Below, one piece after another: positions 31,856 to 43,846 of a stretch of 64,000 nucleotides of DNA. The position numbers and the translations under genes are program-made. Within the stretch, counting starts at the first letter, position 1, and the number at the start of each line of letters is the position of its first letter. The notes under the pieces are model-generated. The model had not been told where the DNA came from. It saw nothing but the letters and a program-made list of their open reading frames with translations, and did not search any database. The stretch comes from Roridomyces roridus (lineage: Eukaryota > Basidiomycota > Agaricomycetes > Agaricales > Mycenaceae): positions 744,001-808,000 of the forward strand of contig JARKIF010000009.1 in NCBI GenBank assembly GCA_029378245.1, written 5' to 3'.

Positions 31856-34557
31856 GCGGGTCCAATTTTTGATAAGTCTAGATCAATTTCATAAGCGCTG
31901 CCAAGCGCTAAACTCAGCTGGATGCGTCGATTCTGGGAGGTACATGAATACAAAAAAAAAACTACATATAATCGTTGGGCTGCGCGCACGGGTCCCCGGA
32001 CCTACCCTATCAATATGAAAAGACATGGTTGAGGCCCTTTTGAGACCGTATGAGGCTCCTGCGGCCTTTTATGCCTCCCATACCCCTCCCATACCCCATG
32101 TATGGGTTTGGCATTTTTGGCGATGGAAAGGTTCGCCTTGGGGGCCTGGGATGGCCAGCTGCAGCTTGAAGACACTGGGATGACTGCTCTCCGGGTTGAG
32201 AACCATCCGTCCACGACGGCCGTTGGTGGGTAGACTCTGTTAAAGGATGGTAACCACTAGTAGCCAAGCTATTGACACGTCGATGGAGGGAACGATGAGG
32301 AGGCCGGCGACGAAGGCGGTGACAGCCGAGGCGAATTGGACTCGTGAGGGACTGGGCTGGATTGGGGCTGGATCCCAAGTTGATCCGCTTATCAAATGAC
32401 CGATGCACTTATACTTTCAGGCTGCAACTTATACATCGCCTCTAAGACGAACTTTTTGCTTGTAGTTAGTTCACTTATGAGAGGTGTGTTTTGCTTACGT
32501 GCTTATGGCTCTTATAAGTACCTATCAGCGGGGTATAAGTACAGCAATGTTTTTCGGACATGGAGTTCAAGGGTCTTAACCTGTTCTACTTGTACAGGGG
32601 TGTGTACGGTGTGAACCAGCGTTGCTCGGCCAACGATCTGGCCATATTCTTGAGGCATCTCCAGTCCCTCGACTTGACGTCATGGATCCATGACCTCTAC
32701 GACAGGATTACGGACGATAACGGTATGCCGGTGTTGGGCCTAATCGACCAAGAAAAACAACGCTACGAGGCACTGTTCCAAATGCCCTGGAACGGCACCC
32801 GTGGGACTCTGAATCTGGGAGCGCCCTTGCAAAATGCGGACGACATATATGTCTCCCTCGAGCGACCCAAACTTCGCCGAAAGCCTCTCGGCTTATATGT
32901 ATGACAGGCGTTTTCATCAAAAATTCGAGCGCTTAGTTATGTAAACGAACGCGAAGTTGATGCGAAGAAATGTCAACAAACTTTTACTCTGACCATCAAT
33001 CCTCTGCTGCAGCTTGAAGTTCAAGAGGTCGATTTACTGGTAAGGTCGTGGTCTGGCGGACCTCTGGTCAGGCAGTGGTTTTCGTGCCGAGCCTGTGGAC
33101 CAGTGATTACCTTGATTGATTGATCCAATGATCTCCGATCAAGGGCAGTGCGATTGACACTATCAACTTGACCCGTCCTCCGAGTCCACTGGTCGATTTC
33201 AAAGTTTGGGGCACCTGAAGTGGACGAATCCACCCGGCACACTTCACCATGTGGCGGCAGGAGGCGCCGGCAACACGCAGGGCGGGTCGTATGCAGCGGT
33301 GATGGCACTGTGCTGCACAGTCTGTGCGCCCGGCGCCGCTGCCCACACTGTGCCACCAGTGCTGATGAGATCCTTGCTGCTATCGGCAGAAAAAGGGACA
33401 CCGGCATCGAGTACTACAGCTCTCGCACTCCTGAAGTTGGGTGGGCAATGCATCTCTTCCGTTGAGGGCCGATGCCGAGCTTGACATAGCAGAGCGGGGA
33501 CAGGGAGACAGAAATTAATTTGGGGTGCATTCGGATCAATGATTGCAGACCACCACTTGACCACCACGACCAACTGCAGACAAGGTGATCATGGTGAATT
33601 TGAACTATGCGTGCAAAAGTTGAACCTTCAACTTCCACTAAGTACTCCAACTTTGGAAGAATATTTCAGATCGTACTTTACAATGTACCGCCTTGCATGA
33701 AGACTTTTGGAAACTTGCTGAAAAGCTTGAGTTCGATTAAAATCTCGCATAAACTTAGATTATTTGATGAGAAATCAGGTTATATATATGTGTTCGAATC
33801 GTTGGAGCAACTCTGCTCACGTTACCTGAAACCATTGCTTAGCGGCAGTTCGGTCGACAACCGGCTCAAGATAACACAGGTTTTGGAGGATGATGACACG
33901 ACGAACAGAGCTACCCACAGTATCAAATGTGTGGCCGTGTATGAGATCGGAGGGACTATGCCGATCGTCCTCGTACTTCCCCAACTGGTCACCACCCGCC
34001 GCAGGTACCGATTCGTCGATGTACACGGAACCTATGGAATCGAGTGCTCCCCACCGTAGCTCACTTTTGTTGGTTCCCGTGCTCACCTTCTTGGACGACT
34101 GGGTGGCTCGCGAGCTGGAGGAAGTTGCTTATTACTTTCGGGGAGGGTGATCGTCGAACCCTCCTCAAAACGTCGCGTTCATCCTTTTCGACTGAATTTG
34201 TGTATGGGTACTTCAGGATTCTTTCGATCTAGGCGCGCACCTCCATTGGATTCAACCCCCCTCCCCCTGCAACATCTCCAACATTTCCCGACATTTCCCG
34301 CATTAGCCACTTACACGGCTTCGATCCGTCTTGCGCAGGAGGATTCGGGGAAGAGTATAATATCCACCATTGTCAAATGTAATTCGAAATTGAGAATGCC
34401 TGATACTACAGGGTGAACCGAATGACGGAATCGGACTGGGGATCGTGCGCGCACTAGCAGAGGCATTTGCAGCCCCACCGTTGTTTACTTCCACCAGCGC
34501 GTCTCAAGAATGAATCGCAAAAAACGACCGTGTAGCTAGCGAATACAAAGTCCATAA
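31856..34557. other. Gene-poor 2.7-kb stretch, possibly decayed repeats
   Basis: Only short frames occur. The longest, at 32560-32904 (+, 115 codons, starts MEFKGLNLFYLYRGVYGV), 33244-33573 (-) and 33607-34059 (+), match no family I know and have no convincing splice partners. Around 32400-32550 the motif CTTATAAGTAC and close variants (ACTTATA, CTTATGAG, CTTATGG) recur. At 33105-33150 there is GATTGATTGATCCAATGATC. This suggests decayed repeats rather than genes. Confidence 0.45.
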
Positions 34558-36740
34558 TCACCCCAAAAGAAGAGAAACAACAGAAAATACAACACCCATC
34601 ACAAAAGAGGAACCCAACCTCACGGCACTGCTGTTGCCCTTCGTCGTATTGCCGCCCTGGTCGCTGCCGCTGCTATTTCCGTTGTTATTCCCATTGTCGC
34701 TCGTCGGTGCCGTGACATTGGGCGCACTAAAGGTGCTCGACTGGGCGTTATCGAGGAAGACCATCGACAAACTTGGGCCTGGAGCGGTGAAAGAGCACCC
34801 GCTGCTCGAACAGTCCTTCAGGTTCACATTGGGTGCAGCCCAGCTCGGACTGAGCGTGGTCTTGCCATCGCTAACGCCAGGTCCCCACGTCTCGCCACCC
34901 CACGAAATATTCGTAGTCTCCTCAACCGTCGCCGCCGCCAAAAATTTGACCAAAGCCGTTCCAGACGAGGAGAACACCGAAGCAGGAAGGGCAAAGTCCG
35001 TCGAAGAGTTTCCGTAGTTGAATATAATCAACCGCGAGACGGTCTTGTTGCCCGCATTGTACACGGCGTAGGCAGCATTTATGGCATTACCGTCGGTCAT
35101 GGATCCACTCAGGTTGAGATCTGATACGATGGAGCCGCCGTCCGAGAGGAGTGCTTCAGCCATCACGAGCATCGCCTGGAACCATTCTCAGCAGTGCAGA
35201 AAGACGAAAAAAGTGACATACATAGTAAGGAGCGTTGGTCGTCCAAGACCCAGGGGAACCAGCTGGACCGACCGGTGGAGCCAAGAGATTGTACGATATG
35301 CCAGCCTCCCGGGTATGAATAAATGCCTGTTGATAAAATTTCGAGGCCATCTGGAGCGAATAATCCAAGGTCCAAAGCGACCCAACGGCGAAACTGGGAG
35401 AAAGTGACGGAATACCGCCGCAAGACGCGCTATTGAACTCGGAGCTGATGAGCTGGGGTCGGCCCTCCGCTGGTTGGGCTTGCAAATAGTCAATCCCCGC
35501 TTGCTGCCATGTTGCCAGGTCGACGACTGTGCAGGGTTTCATACCAGGGCGAGCAAAAATCAGCATACGAACGCACCGTTGTTGTGTTGGATATAATAGG
35601 GGAGCTGGTATTTGATAGGTCCACCGCAGTTGTTCTGGGGATAATGCTGAACGCTGCAAATAAAGTCAGAACGCTCCGTCGGAAGCCTCAGACTAACCTA
35701 ATGTATTTGAGATCGGAAGTAAAGTTGCTGAGGTACCCCTGTTCCAGCAACGCCTTGAGATCCTGCATACAATCAGCCTCGACATTCCGAGTGAAATCAA
35801 ATTCTTACGCACCCAGTTGCAGCAGATGCCAGGGCCTGACACGTCCTTCTTGCCGTTCGTGTCTTGTGTACCGATTGTGTTGAGACCTGCTTGGAAGTCC
35901 TGAACAAGCAGTGAGAAGACGGATGTGCTGCGCGTAAATGATACGTACCGCAATATAGTCGTCGACTGTATAGTTCTGGACATTCGGCCTTTTCTTGTGT
36001 CCAGTATACAGGTCGGGCTCATTGCCTAGAATCATGCCGTCTAGCGAATCTCCAAGGGTGTTCCGGATGTCATTCGACAGACTTGCGTTCGGTGCGACAG
36101 CTGACGGTGTCAGAAAGAAACATGAATAACGTCAACGGGACGCTCACCGAGAGGGATATCTGGTCTTGGTATAAGTATCACGAAATGAAACATTCAACAC
36201 GCCGCACGCACTTATCAAATACGCAGCGCCGTTGATACTCTTGGATACCGCTGCCAAAAGAGGCCAGAGGTCCGAATTGTAGGTGACACCCTGGTCGTTT
36301 GAATTGAAAGTCCCTGGTAACAACTGGACGGCGGGGCTGGAGGACTCAGCAACGTAAGGCGAATCGTCGGCGCTAGGTTGAATTAAGCTTTTTGCGTCGA
36401 ACGCGGAGGCGAGTTGTGGCGTGCCCACCTATTTCCCCCGATTCGCAAACGCACAGGGTTGGCGCCCATGCGCTCTCGAATACAACCAAGGTAGTTGAGC
36501 ATAGGAACATTAATCTTGGTGCTATCGTTCCCAACTATTCGCCAGTGAGCAAGACGGATGAGCAGGGAGAGTCCAAGAGGACGCACAGTACTCGGGCACA
36601 AAGCTCAGCTCGAAACTTATCCCGAGAAAATTGGATTGCACGACATTCGAGCCTGAAGGAGTGGCTGGGACGGAGACTTGGACAGCAGCATAGGAGAGGG
36701 CGATGGCGGAGTGTAGGACTAGCAGGGAGTAGAGGTACAT
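34558..36740 (-). CDS. Glycoside hydrolase family 79, secreted and GPI-anchored
   Basis: Beta-glucuronidase-type enzyme acting on cell-wall or proteoglycan glucuronides outside the cell. Signal peptide MYLYSLLVLHSAIALSYA, then a TIM-barrel start QSNFLGISFELSF, NPVRLRIGGNSADDS, and the acid/base Glu in MILGNEPDLYT. The nucleophile Glu lies in LISSEFNSASCGG. The C-terminal beta-domain (MTDGNAINAAYAVYNAG, RLIIFNYGNSS) is the GH79 type. The end is a Ser/Asn/Gly-rich linker, then LGSSFVMGVVFSVVSLLLG, a GPI-attachment or membrane-anchor tail. Eight or more introns of about 50 bp. Signal, barrel, both catalytic Glu and anchor are all seen, so the product should be active at the cell surface. Substrate within GH79 is not determined. 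Confidence 0.9.
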
Positions 36741-37071
36741 GGAGGTAAGAGGATAAAAGAATAATATATGTACAAAGCGAACAACTCACCTTGATAACAC
36801 GCTGAAAGCGGAACGAGGCGGTCAAACAACACCGAGCGACCTGCCAAGCCCTTGCGCTAATCCACCATCAGTTTTACATTGTCAGAATGAATTCGGGCAT
36901 GGCGTTCCGATTTTTATGTTGCACGAGAGAGAGAGAGAAGAAGAAAAACGCAAGATGGGCAAAGGGTGCAATTGGCAATCGGAGCCATTTTTGAAAATTT
37001 TCTTGGCTGCCAGTGAGCCTGCCAATCAGTGTGGCGGTGGTGCTTGTTTACTTTCATTTTATTCACTGTTA

Positions 37072-39587
37072 TTAGAGTGACCATATCTTTACTGCTGAAT
37101 CCCGTCCTCCGGTGACCAGATACCGGTCCATGTACCGCAAACGCTCGGCCGGCTGCATGTGCCCGTTCGTCTGCAACGTCGAGTGTTGCATACTTGTACG
37201 GTTGTAGATCTACATCTCTCATCAACAAACCCGGTACCGAGATTCGAGATTGATAGATATAGCTCACCTTGATGCCATTCTCACCTGTGGCAGCAACGAT
37301 TTTTCTCGTGTCAAATTGCAGCGCCGTCACGGGGTGGTCGTACTTGAGCGTCTCAAATATCCCGCCCGTTCGCAGGTCCCAGATACGGATCGTCTTGTCC
37401 AGGCTGCCGCTGGCAATGTGGATCTCGTCAAACTGCAGGCATGTCACCGGAGCGTTATGCCCAATGAGCGTCCGGTGGGCTTGTCCAGTTCGCACTGTGA
37501 AGATAATCAATGCGCAGTCAGCCAAGAAAAATAAAACAAGGACGTACTGTCCCACATCCGGACGGCACCGTCCCCACTACCACTCACGAGACCATAACCC
37601 CAGAATTGCACGCCGCCCACAAAGTCCTCGTACATTTCCCAGCTCCCGTCAGCATACGGAGGGGTAGGCACCGCAAATGTCCCGACTGACGCCGCCGCAC
37701 CCGAGAATAAATTGTTCGGTAGTGCCATGCCCGGTGTCTTCTGTGGATGCGATATTGCCCATAGAATGTCCATGGTCATCACGCATTGACCCGTAGTCAG
37801 GTCCCATTGCCGAAGTGTCTTGTCCGACGCTCCCGTAACCTATCGGAGGATGTGAAAAACTGTAAATTAAAGAAAAAAGAAAAGCTTACGAGGCAGTCAT
37901 CCTCAAAGTACAGCGCCGTGACAGCCTTGGTGTGTCCTTCCAAGACCCTTTGGCAGCAATCATTGCGCTCCGTCGCAGGTTCCTCGCCATTCCGGATGCC
38001 GTTCGACTCTTGTTGAGACTCTGCGGTCTCGTCCTCCTCGGCAACATCACCAAGAGTGACGAGTTCGCCCTCATCGCCGCCCCACCCATCCGCCTGGTCC
38101 GCATCAACCCGCTTTAAATCCCACAACCGCACATTCCCGTCCGAGCCGCCCGTGAGACACACAGTATCTTCCACCTGCACGCATTTCACCGTCCCTGAAT
38201 GCCCCCGGAGTCTTCCGATCTCTGTGCCAGAGAACAGATCCCACACGCGCGGCTGCGAGTCGTCTTGCGAAGCACTGACCAGAGTGCCATACGGCTCTGA
38301 AAAGTCGAGGGCCGTTATGGGGGTCGCATGACCGTCCAGGGACTGCAGACAACGGTAAATGAACGGACCACTATGGGTAGATATGATATACCATGAAAGC
38401 AACGCCTGGAGGCAGTTCATCGTGTTCTGAGGGCAAGAACGCGGGACCTCGGCGTCGGCGCGAAGTGTGAGGCAGATGGAACGGCTGAGAGGCGGTTTTC
38501 TGCGGTCGTTGCGATTGTTCGAATTCCATTCTCTCCTTGACACCTTCCACTGGGAACAAGGTCACCATAATTCAATGGGCAGTAGAATCATAACGCACAT
38601 TCATCATCCAGCTCTAGATCGTCTTCGTGCAGCTTTAATAGATCCTGCTCTAGTTTCACCCTAATACCGTCCAGAGTTGCGATTTTTTGAGATATTTCGG
38701 CAATCTCGTTGTGTATTAGACTCTGCAACTCCCGTGAACGTAGGTACGGGCAAGAATAGAAGAAACACGCACTCGTCGAACATGAATGTTCTCCTTGTCG
38801 CGCATAATCTCCTTCGTCTGACGCGTTAGTTCATCCTTGCCCAAAGTCTTGGCTGCACTGAGGCTCTCTCGCCCGCGCCGCTTGCCCTTGAGCGTCCCAG
38901 CGCCGCTGGCCACGACAACGACGTCATCCTCACTGGTCACACTCTGGTGGTCATGGTCCTCGTCCTCCGTCAACAAGCCGCGCGCATTCATCCCGAGCTT
39001 CTTTAGCCCAAGCCGGGGTGTATCCACATTGCGCATCTGCCTGCGACGCGTCCTGCTCTGCTCGGAGCTGGGGATGGTAGCATTGAACCCCCGGAGGAGA
39101 CTGACGTCCGAGGCGACCCCATCTGGTTCCGGAATCTCGCTCTCCAGGAGTTCGTCCGTAGCTTCGACGATTTGAAGGTCGCCCGATGTAATCCGGCGGG
39201 ACCCTAGCCCAAGCCGGAGCGGCGCGCGGCCCAGGGTGGAAAAGTCGAGCTTGGACTTGGACAAGGAGGATTTGTGGGCGGTCCCGAGGGACTGGCGTTG
39301 TCGCAAGGAGGCATTCGCAGTCGAGTTTATCATGCGCGGGGTCATGATGACTGGGGCCACTAATAGAAAAAAATTGGTTGGGAAAATAATGGAGGAGACA
39401 ACGACGCACAATCTTCAAAGATTTTGGTGGAATCATGCTTCCTGTGCGAGAAACGAGAGAAGATGGCATTCTGGACGAGCTCGAGCCTGCTGGGAGTGGA
39501 GGAAGAAGTCGAAGTTGTAATCGGCTCCAAAGTGGCACGCGCGTCGTTTTTACGCCCGTCCTTGGATGCGCCTTGAGTGAAGGACAT
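37072..39587 (-). CDS. MDV1: WD40 mitochondrial fission adaptor, Mdv1/Caf4-like
   Basis: Links the outer-membrane protein Fis1 to the dynamin Dnm1 during mitochondrial division. Start MSFTQGASKDGRKNDA at 39587. The N-terminal extension of about 300 residues holds LVQNAIFSRFSHRKH and a basic/acidic linker. A coiled-coil segment follows: SLIHNEIAEISQKIATLDGI, RVKLEQDLLKLHEDDLELDD. The C-terminal propeller has seven WD repeats: DGHATPITALDFSEPYGTL, GHSGTVKCVQVEDTVCLTGG, GHTKAVTALYFEDDCLVTGA with SDKTLRQWDL, FWGYGLVSGSGDGAVRMWD, GHNAPVTCLQFDEIHIASGS, YDHPVTALQFDTRKIVAATG and a last RDSAVKIWSL. The extension-coiled-coil-propeller order and the repeat texts are those of fungal Mdv1. An acidic insert (VDADQADGWGGDEGEL) interrupts the third blade, as often in this family. 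Confidence 0.88.
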
Positions 39588-39725
39588 GCAGGACGAGTGG
39601 AAGAGACACCAGTAGTTGGTGATCAGTGGCCGAAAGCAACAAGCAGGTAAGGGTTAAACGTTAAGGGTCGCCGCCCGCTCTCAACTTCGGCAGACACAAA
39701 GTACAATTAGTATTATTTGGCAACT

Positions 39726-40502
39726 CTACGAACGGTTCCATCCCAAGTCTACGACTACACCGAGCCCATATGGCCTTAAATCGTACTCCCAACGCAGTAC
39801 CGGAAGACTGGGAGCCTCTTCTGGTGCCACCGGAATCTCCGGCACGGGTTCGGATGTCTCTGGCGTGGTACGAGGACGAAGGTAAGGGTTAACTAAACTC
39901 CATACATTCGACGCAACAGAACCCTTGCGCCGGGTCGTCGAGCTTGAAGGCTCAGAAGGAGCTGCGGTGCGCGGCATATCCATCGTCGAAGCAGGAGCAG
40001 TTGGTGATTCCTTGGCCTGCGCCTCGGCTTCTGCCTCCAACTCGGCTTTGCGGGCACTGTGCAGTTGGTCGGCCAGCTTGAGGATGCTGGACCGCTCCCA
40101 ATGAGAGACGTTGTACGGTTCGAAGAAGCCGCCCTCCCAAAAGTCGCACCAGCAGCGGTCAAGAGTGCGCATAACAGGAGGCAGCGGCTTGTCGTATGGT
40201 GTGGGTATCGTTGCGTTCAGTGCATCGCGGAAAGTCGTGATGTTGTCAGCCCAGGGCTTAGAGAGCGTGCTATCAATGGGAAACGGCTGCCAATAGCACG
40301 AGGAGAAGAAGAGGGTGACAAGGAGCACGATGCAGTAGAAACTGGTCGAAGCAAGTCAGAGAAAACAAGAAATTGTCAAGAGTTGGACATACCAAGGTTT
40401 GGACTGTATGAAAAGGGCAAGCAGAAACAGTACAAGAAAATACGGCGGTGCCGTGGGCAGAGGCAATAGCAGGAGAGGTAAAAACCAGCGCGTGCACCAC
40501 AT
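39726..40502 (-). CDS. Unrecognised membrane or secreted protein with two N-terminal hydrophobic segments
   Basis: Two exons, about 240 residues. Exon 1 (start 40502) encodes MWCTRWFLPLLLLPLPTAPP then YFLVLFLLALFIQSKPW. After an intron at about 40393-40343 comes a second hydrophobic stretch IVLLVTLFFSSCYW. The rest is hydrophilic: WADNITTFRDALNATIPTPY with N-glycosylation sites, a Cys pair in RCWCDFWEGGFFEPYNVS, an Ala/Glu-rich helix AELEAEAEAQAKES and a Pro/Ser/Thr-rich tail ending VVVDLGWNRS. Probably a membrane-anchored lumenal or extracellular protein. No family recognised. Confidence 0.62.
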
Positions 40503-40583
40503 TCAAGGCGGGGTAGGCTTAGTAATCAAATTGTTCTGCACCCTTCTCCCTTGTTCTACCTTCACGAACCTCTTTCTAACGCC

Positions 40584-41560
40584 ATGGTCGCTCACCCCGA
40601 AGTGCTATGGGCTCAGCGGAGCTCTGAGAGTGATAAAACCAAGGTCTGCCACCTCCATTCACTTTTTCCATACTAGCTGACGCGTCACTTTTTTGCAAGA
40701 ACGTCGTTTACCTGACCATCAACCTGCCCGACATCCAAGAGAGCAACCTCGAATACAACCTGACATCCACTGGAATATCCTTCAAGGCAAAGTCCGGAAA
40801 GTACGTGCTCTCTACACTTTTTTTTCGTCGCGACCTCGCGCGCTGATCGCGTTTACCTCCAGCGCCAAAACAGGATCCGAGAAGGACTACGCCTTTGACC
40901 TCGAATTCTTCGCTGATGTCATCCCCGAGGTACGTTTCTCCCCACTTGATCTGCACGATCGCGCCGCTGACTGGTTGTGTGTCCATCATAGAAATCCTCC
41001 AAGAAGCTGTCGACGCGTTCCCTGTACCTCGTCCTGCGCAAAAAGGAGAACAAGGACGAGTACTGGCCTCGTCTGACCAAGGAAAAGGTCAAGAACGCGT
41101 ACATCAAGACAGACTTTAGCAAGTGGGTCGACGAGGACGAGCAGGACCCCGACGCCAAGGACGACGAGGACCTCGACGCGATGGGCGGCATGGGTGGCAT
41201 GCCGGGTATGGGTATGCCTGGGATGGGCATGCCTGGTAAGTTAACTTGAATTCAAACGCTTCATGCATTGGCTAACTTGTTGCTAGGTATGCCTGGTATG
41301 CCTGGTATGGGCGGTATGGGTGGCATGGGCGGCATGCCTGGTCTTGGCGGTATGGGTGGCATGGGTGGCATGCCAGGCGGAATGGACTTTGAAAAGGTCA
41401 GATCCCGTCTTTCCTCTTTTCTTCGTATTGACGCGCTTTTCAGATGATGGCCGAGATGGGCGGCGCAGGCGGCTTTGGAGGCGCGGGCGGCGCTGGTGAC
41501 GATGACGACGACGATGACGATGGCCCGCCCCCGCTCGAGGACGCCAGCCCAGCAAAGTAA
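40584..41560 (+). CDS. SBA1: p23/CS-domain Hsp90 co-chaperone (Sba1-like)
   Basis: Stabilises the closed ATP-bound Hsp90-client complex in cytosol and nucleus. Start MVAHPEVLWAQRSSESDKTK, then the CS beta-sandwich over four small exons: VYLTINLPDIQESNLEYNL, TSTGISFKAKSG, DYAFDLEFFADVIPE and YLVLRKKENKDEYWPRLTKE. The p23 signature WPRLTKEK and the following FSKWVDEDEQ helix are present. The acidic tail is broken up by a Gly/Met-rich repeat block (GGMGGMPGMGMPGM), common in basidiomycete p23, and ends DDDDDDDDGPPPLEDASPAK. Introns near 40643-40699, 40801-40860, 40930-40990, 41236-41284 and 41397-41443. Confidence 0.92.
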
Positions 41561-41778
41561 AGTGAATCCCAGTGGATGGGCACGAACAAAAGATCTATCG
41601 GATTTGTTTTGATATTGCTTGCGAATCTGCTTCTTGACTTAGACTAACACAGTCTGTATTCATCCTGAAATATACTCATTCAGACATTGTAGATGCTGTA
41701 AGAGTAAGATCTAATGCTCGGGGGCGGCTACGCTATTAGTAGGTACAGCAAATAAAATTTAACCCAAGAAACAAGGTG

Positions 41779-43745
41779 TTATGATGGCGTATACTGGGCC
41801 CCAACTGCAGCACGCAAATGTGCAGGGAGCGCTGTGGCAGTCGGCGTCCCGGATTGCACCCATCCTTGCGGGGTATTCTTCCCCATGACCGTATTCGCGA
41901 CCGCCTTTGCACCAGCCACGGGCGTCGCCGTCCCACTCGTCGTTCCAAAGAACGCACCATACGTCCCAGCAGCAGCAGGAGTCCCAGTAGGTGTCCCCGC
42001 TCCGTACGAGTTGAACCAGCCTCCGCCACCTGTGTACCCATAGGGCAGTTGATTCGTCGTACTGCCATAACCACCTTGTGGATAATATTGGCCCTGTTGA
42101 GGCTTGGTGGGATACCGGTATTGCGTAGCTGCGACGGGGGTCGCACGTCCACCTGGCTGAGGCGAGTAGTAGTTGTTGTATGTACCGTATACGGGCGCAG
42201 CAGGGATGGGAGCTGCTGCAACGGGTGCAGTTGCAGGAACGCCTGGGCGGACCTTGACAGTAGCGTCGTCGCGTAAGGCTGACCTAGTGGAAAGAGTGCC
42301 ATGCCAGCCAGGAACAGCACTACGAGGAAGAGTGTTCATGAGCGTGTGCAGGGCTGCTGGCGGCGGGCATAACGGTGCGGTGGGGTGTGCTGAGGAACGC
42401 GGTCGAAGAGAAGCCAAGACAGTAAGGGAGTCAAGAATTCCTTGTGCTGTGGTGTTGTATGGGTGAAAAAGTAACTTGGAAGGTGTAAGAAATGCACACA
42501 CCGACGTCCCACTCTTCGTCGCTCTCTTTCACGGTACTCGTGCGACCTCCTGGACCTTTCAGACGCTGAACCTGCAACTGGCCCAGCCGTTGCAACGCCC
42601 TACGATTCCTGTTGAGGAGCTCCTGCACCGCATTCTCAAGCTCGAGGCTCCCCAGCACCGATTTGAGCGACTCAATCTCTTCGGGCGACAAAATATCCTG
42701 CAAAGAGTCGACATCCGGGGGTTCCGGCGTCTCAGGCTGCGGCAACGGCTGCTCCTTCTCCTTCTCCTCAATAGTTTGCTGGAGCTCGAGAGCGCGCTGG
42801 CGCGCCTGCAGTCTCTCTCGGTACAGTCTAGCCTTTTGCGCAAGCACCTCACCCATTTGCCTCCGTCCGACTTCCCTCCCGTTCTGGTCCCAAGTCGGCG
42901 CGAAGCTCGTCCATGGCCCATAGTCCAGAAAACTCCCGCACGTCACCATCCACTTTGACGCGGGTTTTTGCCTCGGAGCGACTGGGCGACTGTAATCGCC
43001 GAGTTTGGGGAGGGCGGATGTGGAGGTGGCAGAGGGGGTAGGGAAGATGGCGACGAGGTCGGCATGGCCCGTGGAAAGACGCTTGGCGTCTTCGGGGTCC
43101 AAGTCGGGCGGGGCGGATGTCCAGTAGTCGCCGGATGGCAGATGCTGCATGAGCGCATACCGTTTGGTGGACGTCGCAAGCGGCTTGCTGGCATCGTCAT
43201 CCTCGTCTTGAAGGACTAATGACTCGATGTCGAGAGATATTGGATTGAATGAGGCTTGTTCGAGCAAAGAAAGGGCGATATCGCAGAAGCGTTGCTGCTG
43301 GGCCGCGATGGGGGGTATAACCCCGCGCGACTGGACAGAGATGGGCTGGAGATTCTTAACAGCGGTGCGAAGGGCGGAAAGAGTATGTTCCTCGGAGTCC
43401 TCCAAGAGAGTTCTGAGAGACTGCGGAATGGCGGAACTGGACGACTGTTCGAGGGGGTAAACGCGATCCAGCAAGCCCTGCTTGTCGATCCTGCAAGGGG
43501 TAAGCGTTTGGGGTAGTTTGTGGGTAGAACAGGACGGACATTTGGAGAGCATGGAGAATTTTGTGAGCGTGGTCTTTGGGGATTGGGCGTGTCGCGGCAT
43601 AAGGGGGAGCATCTGTGCGCTGCAGTTTTTGCGCTGGCTCGTCCGCAGCGTCAGAGGTGCGTTTTCGCTTTTTCGATTCCGGGAGTTTGAGTGCTGTCTT
43701 GTCCTTGTCGTGGTGTTGGACGCTGGATCTAGTAGCACGAGCCAT
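41779..43745 (-). CDS. Unrecognised nuclear-type protein with C-terminal Tyr/Gly/Pro-rich tail
   Basis: About 620 residues in three exons, start MARATRSSVQHHDKDKTALK with a likely nuclear localisation signal (ESKKRKRTS). A first intron (about 43545-43497) leads to IDKQGLLDRVYPLEQSSSS. The middle has regions such as QQQRFCDIALSLLEQASFNP and PKLGDYSRPVAPRQKPASKW, then a coiled coil LYRERLQARQRALELQQTIE, EKEKEQ and SPEEIESLKSVLGSLELENA. A second intron (about 42491-42438) joins VKESDEEWDV to AQGILDSLTVLASLRPRS. The tail is low complexity (YNNYYSPQPGGRATP, YRYPTKPQQGQYYPQGGYGS). It looks like a chromatin or transcription complex subunit, but I cannot name one. Confidence 0.65.
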
Positions 43746-43846
43746 AAACGCGACGCGTTTTGGGCGAATGTGACGGTAGATGATCAAAGAGGTCGTGTTT
43801 GTCCGATTCCACTACCCCTTGTCCTTAATCTTATTGCTCTTGTACG

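Noticed and set aside
33244..34059. Frames in the gene-poor stretch as candidate genes
   Set aside because: No splice partners, no recognisable domain and inconsistent composition; more likely decayed repeats.
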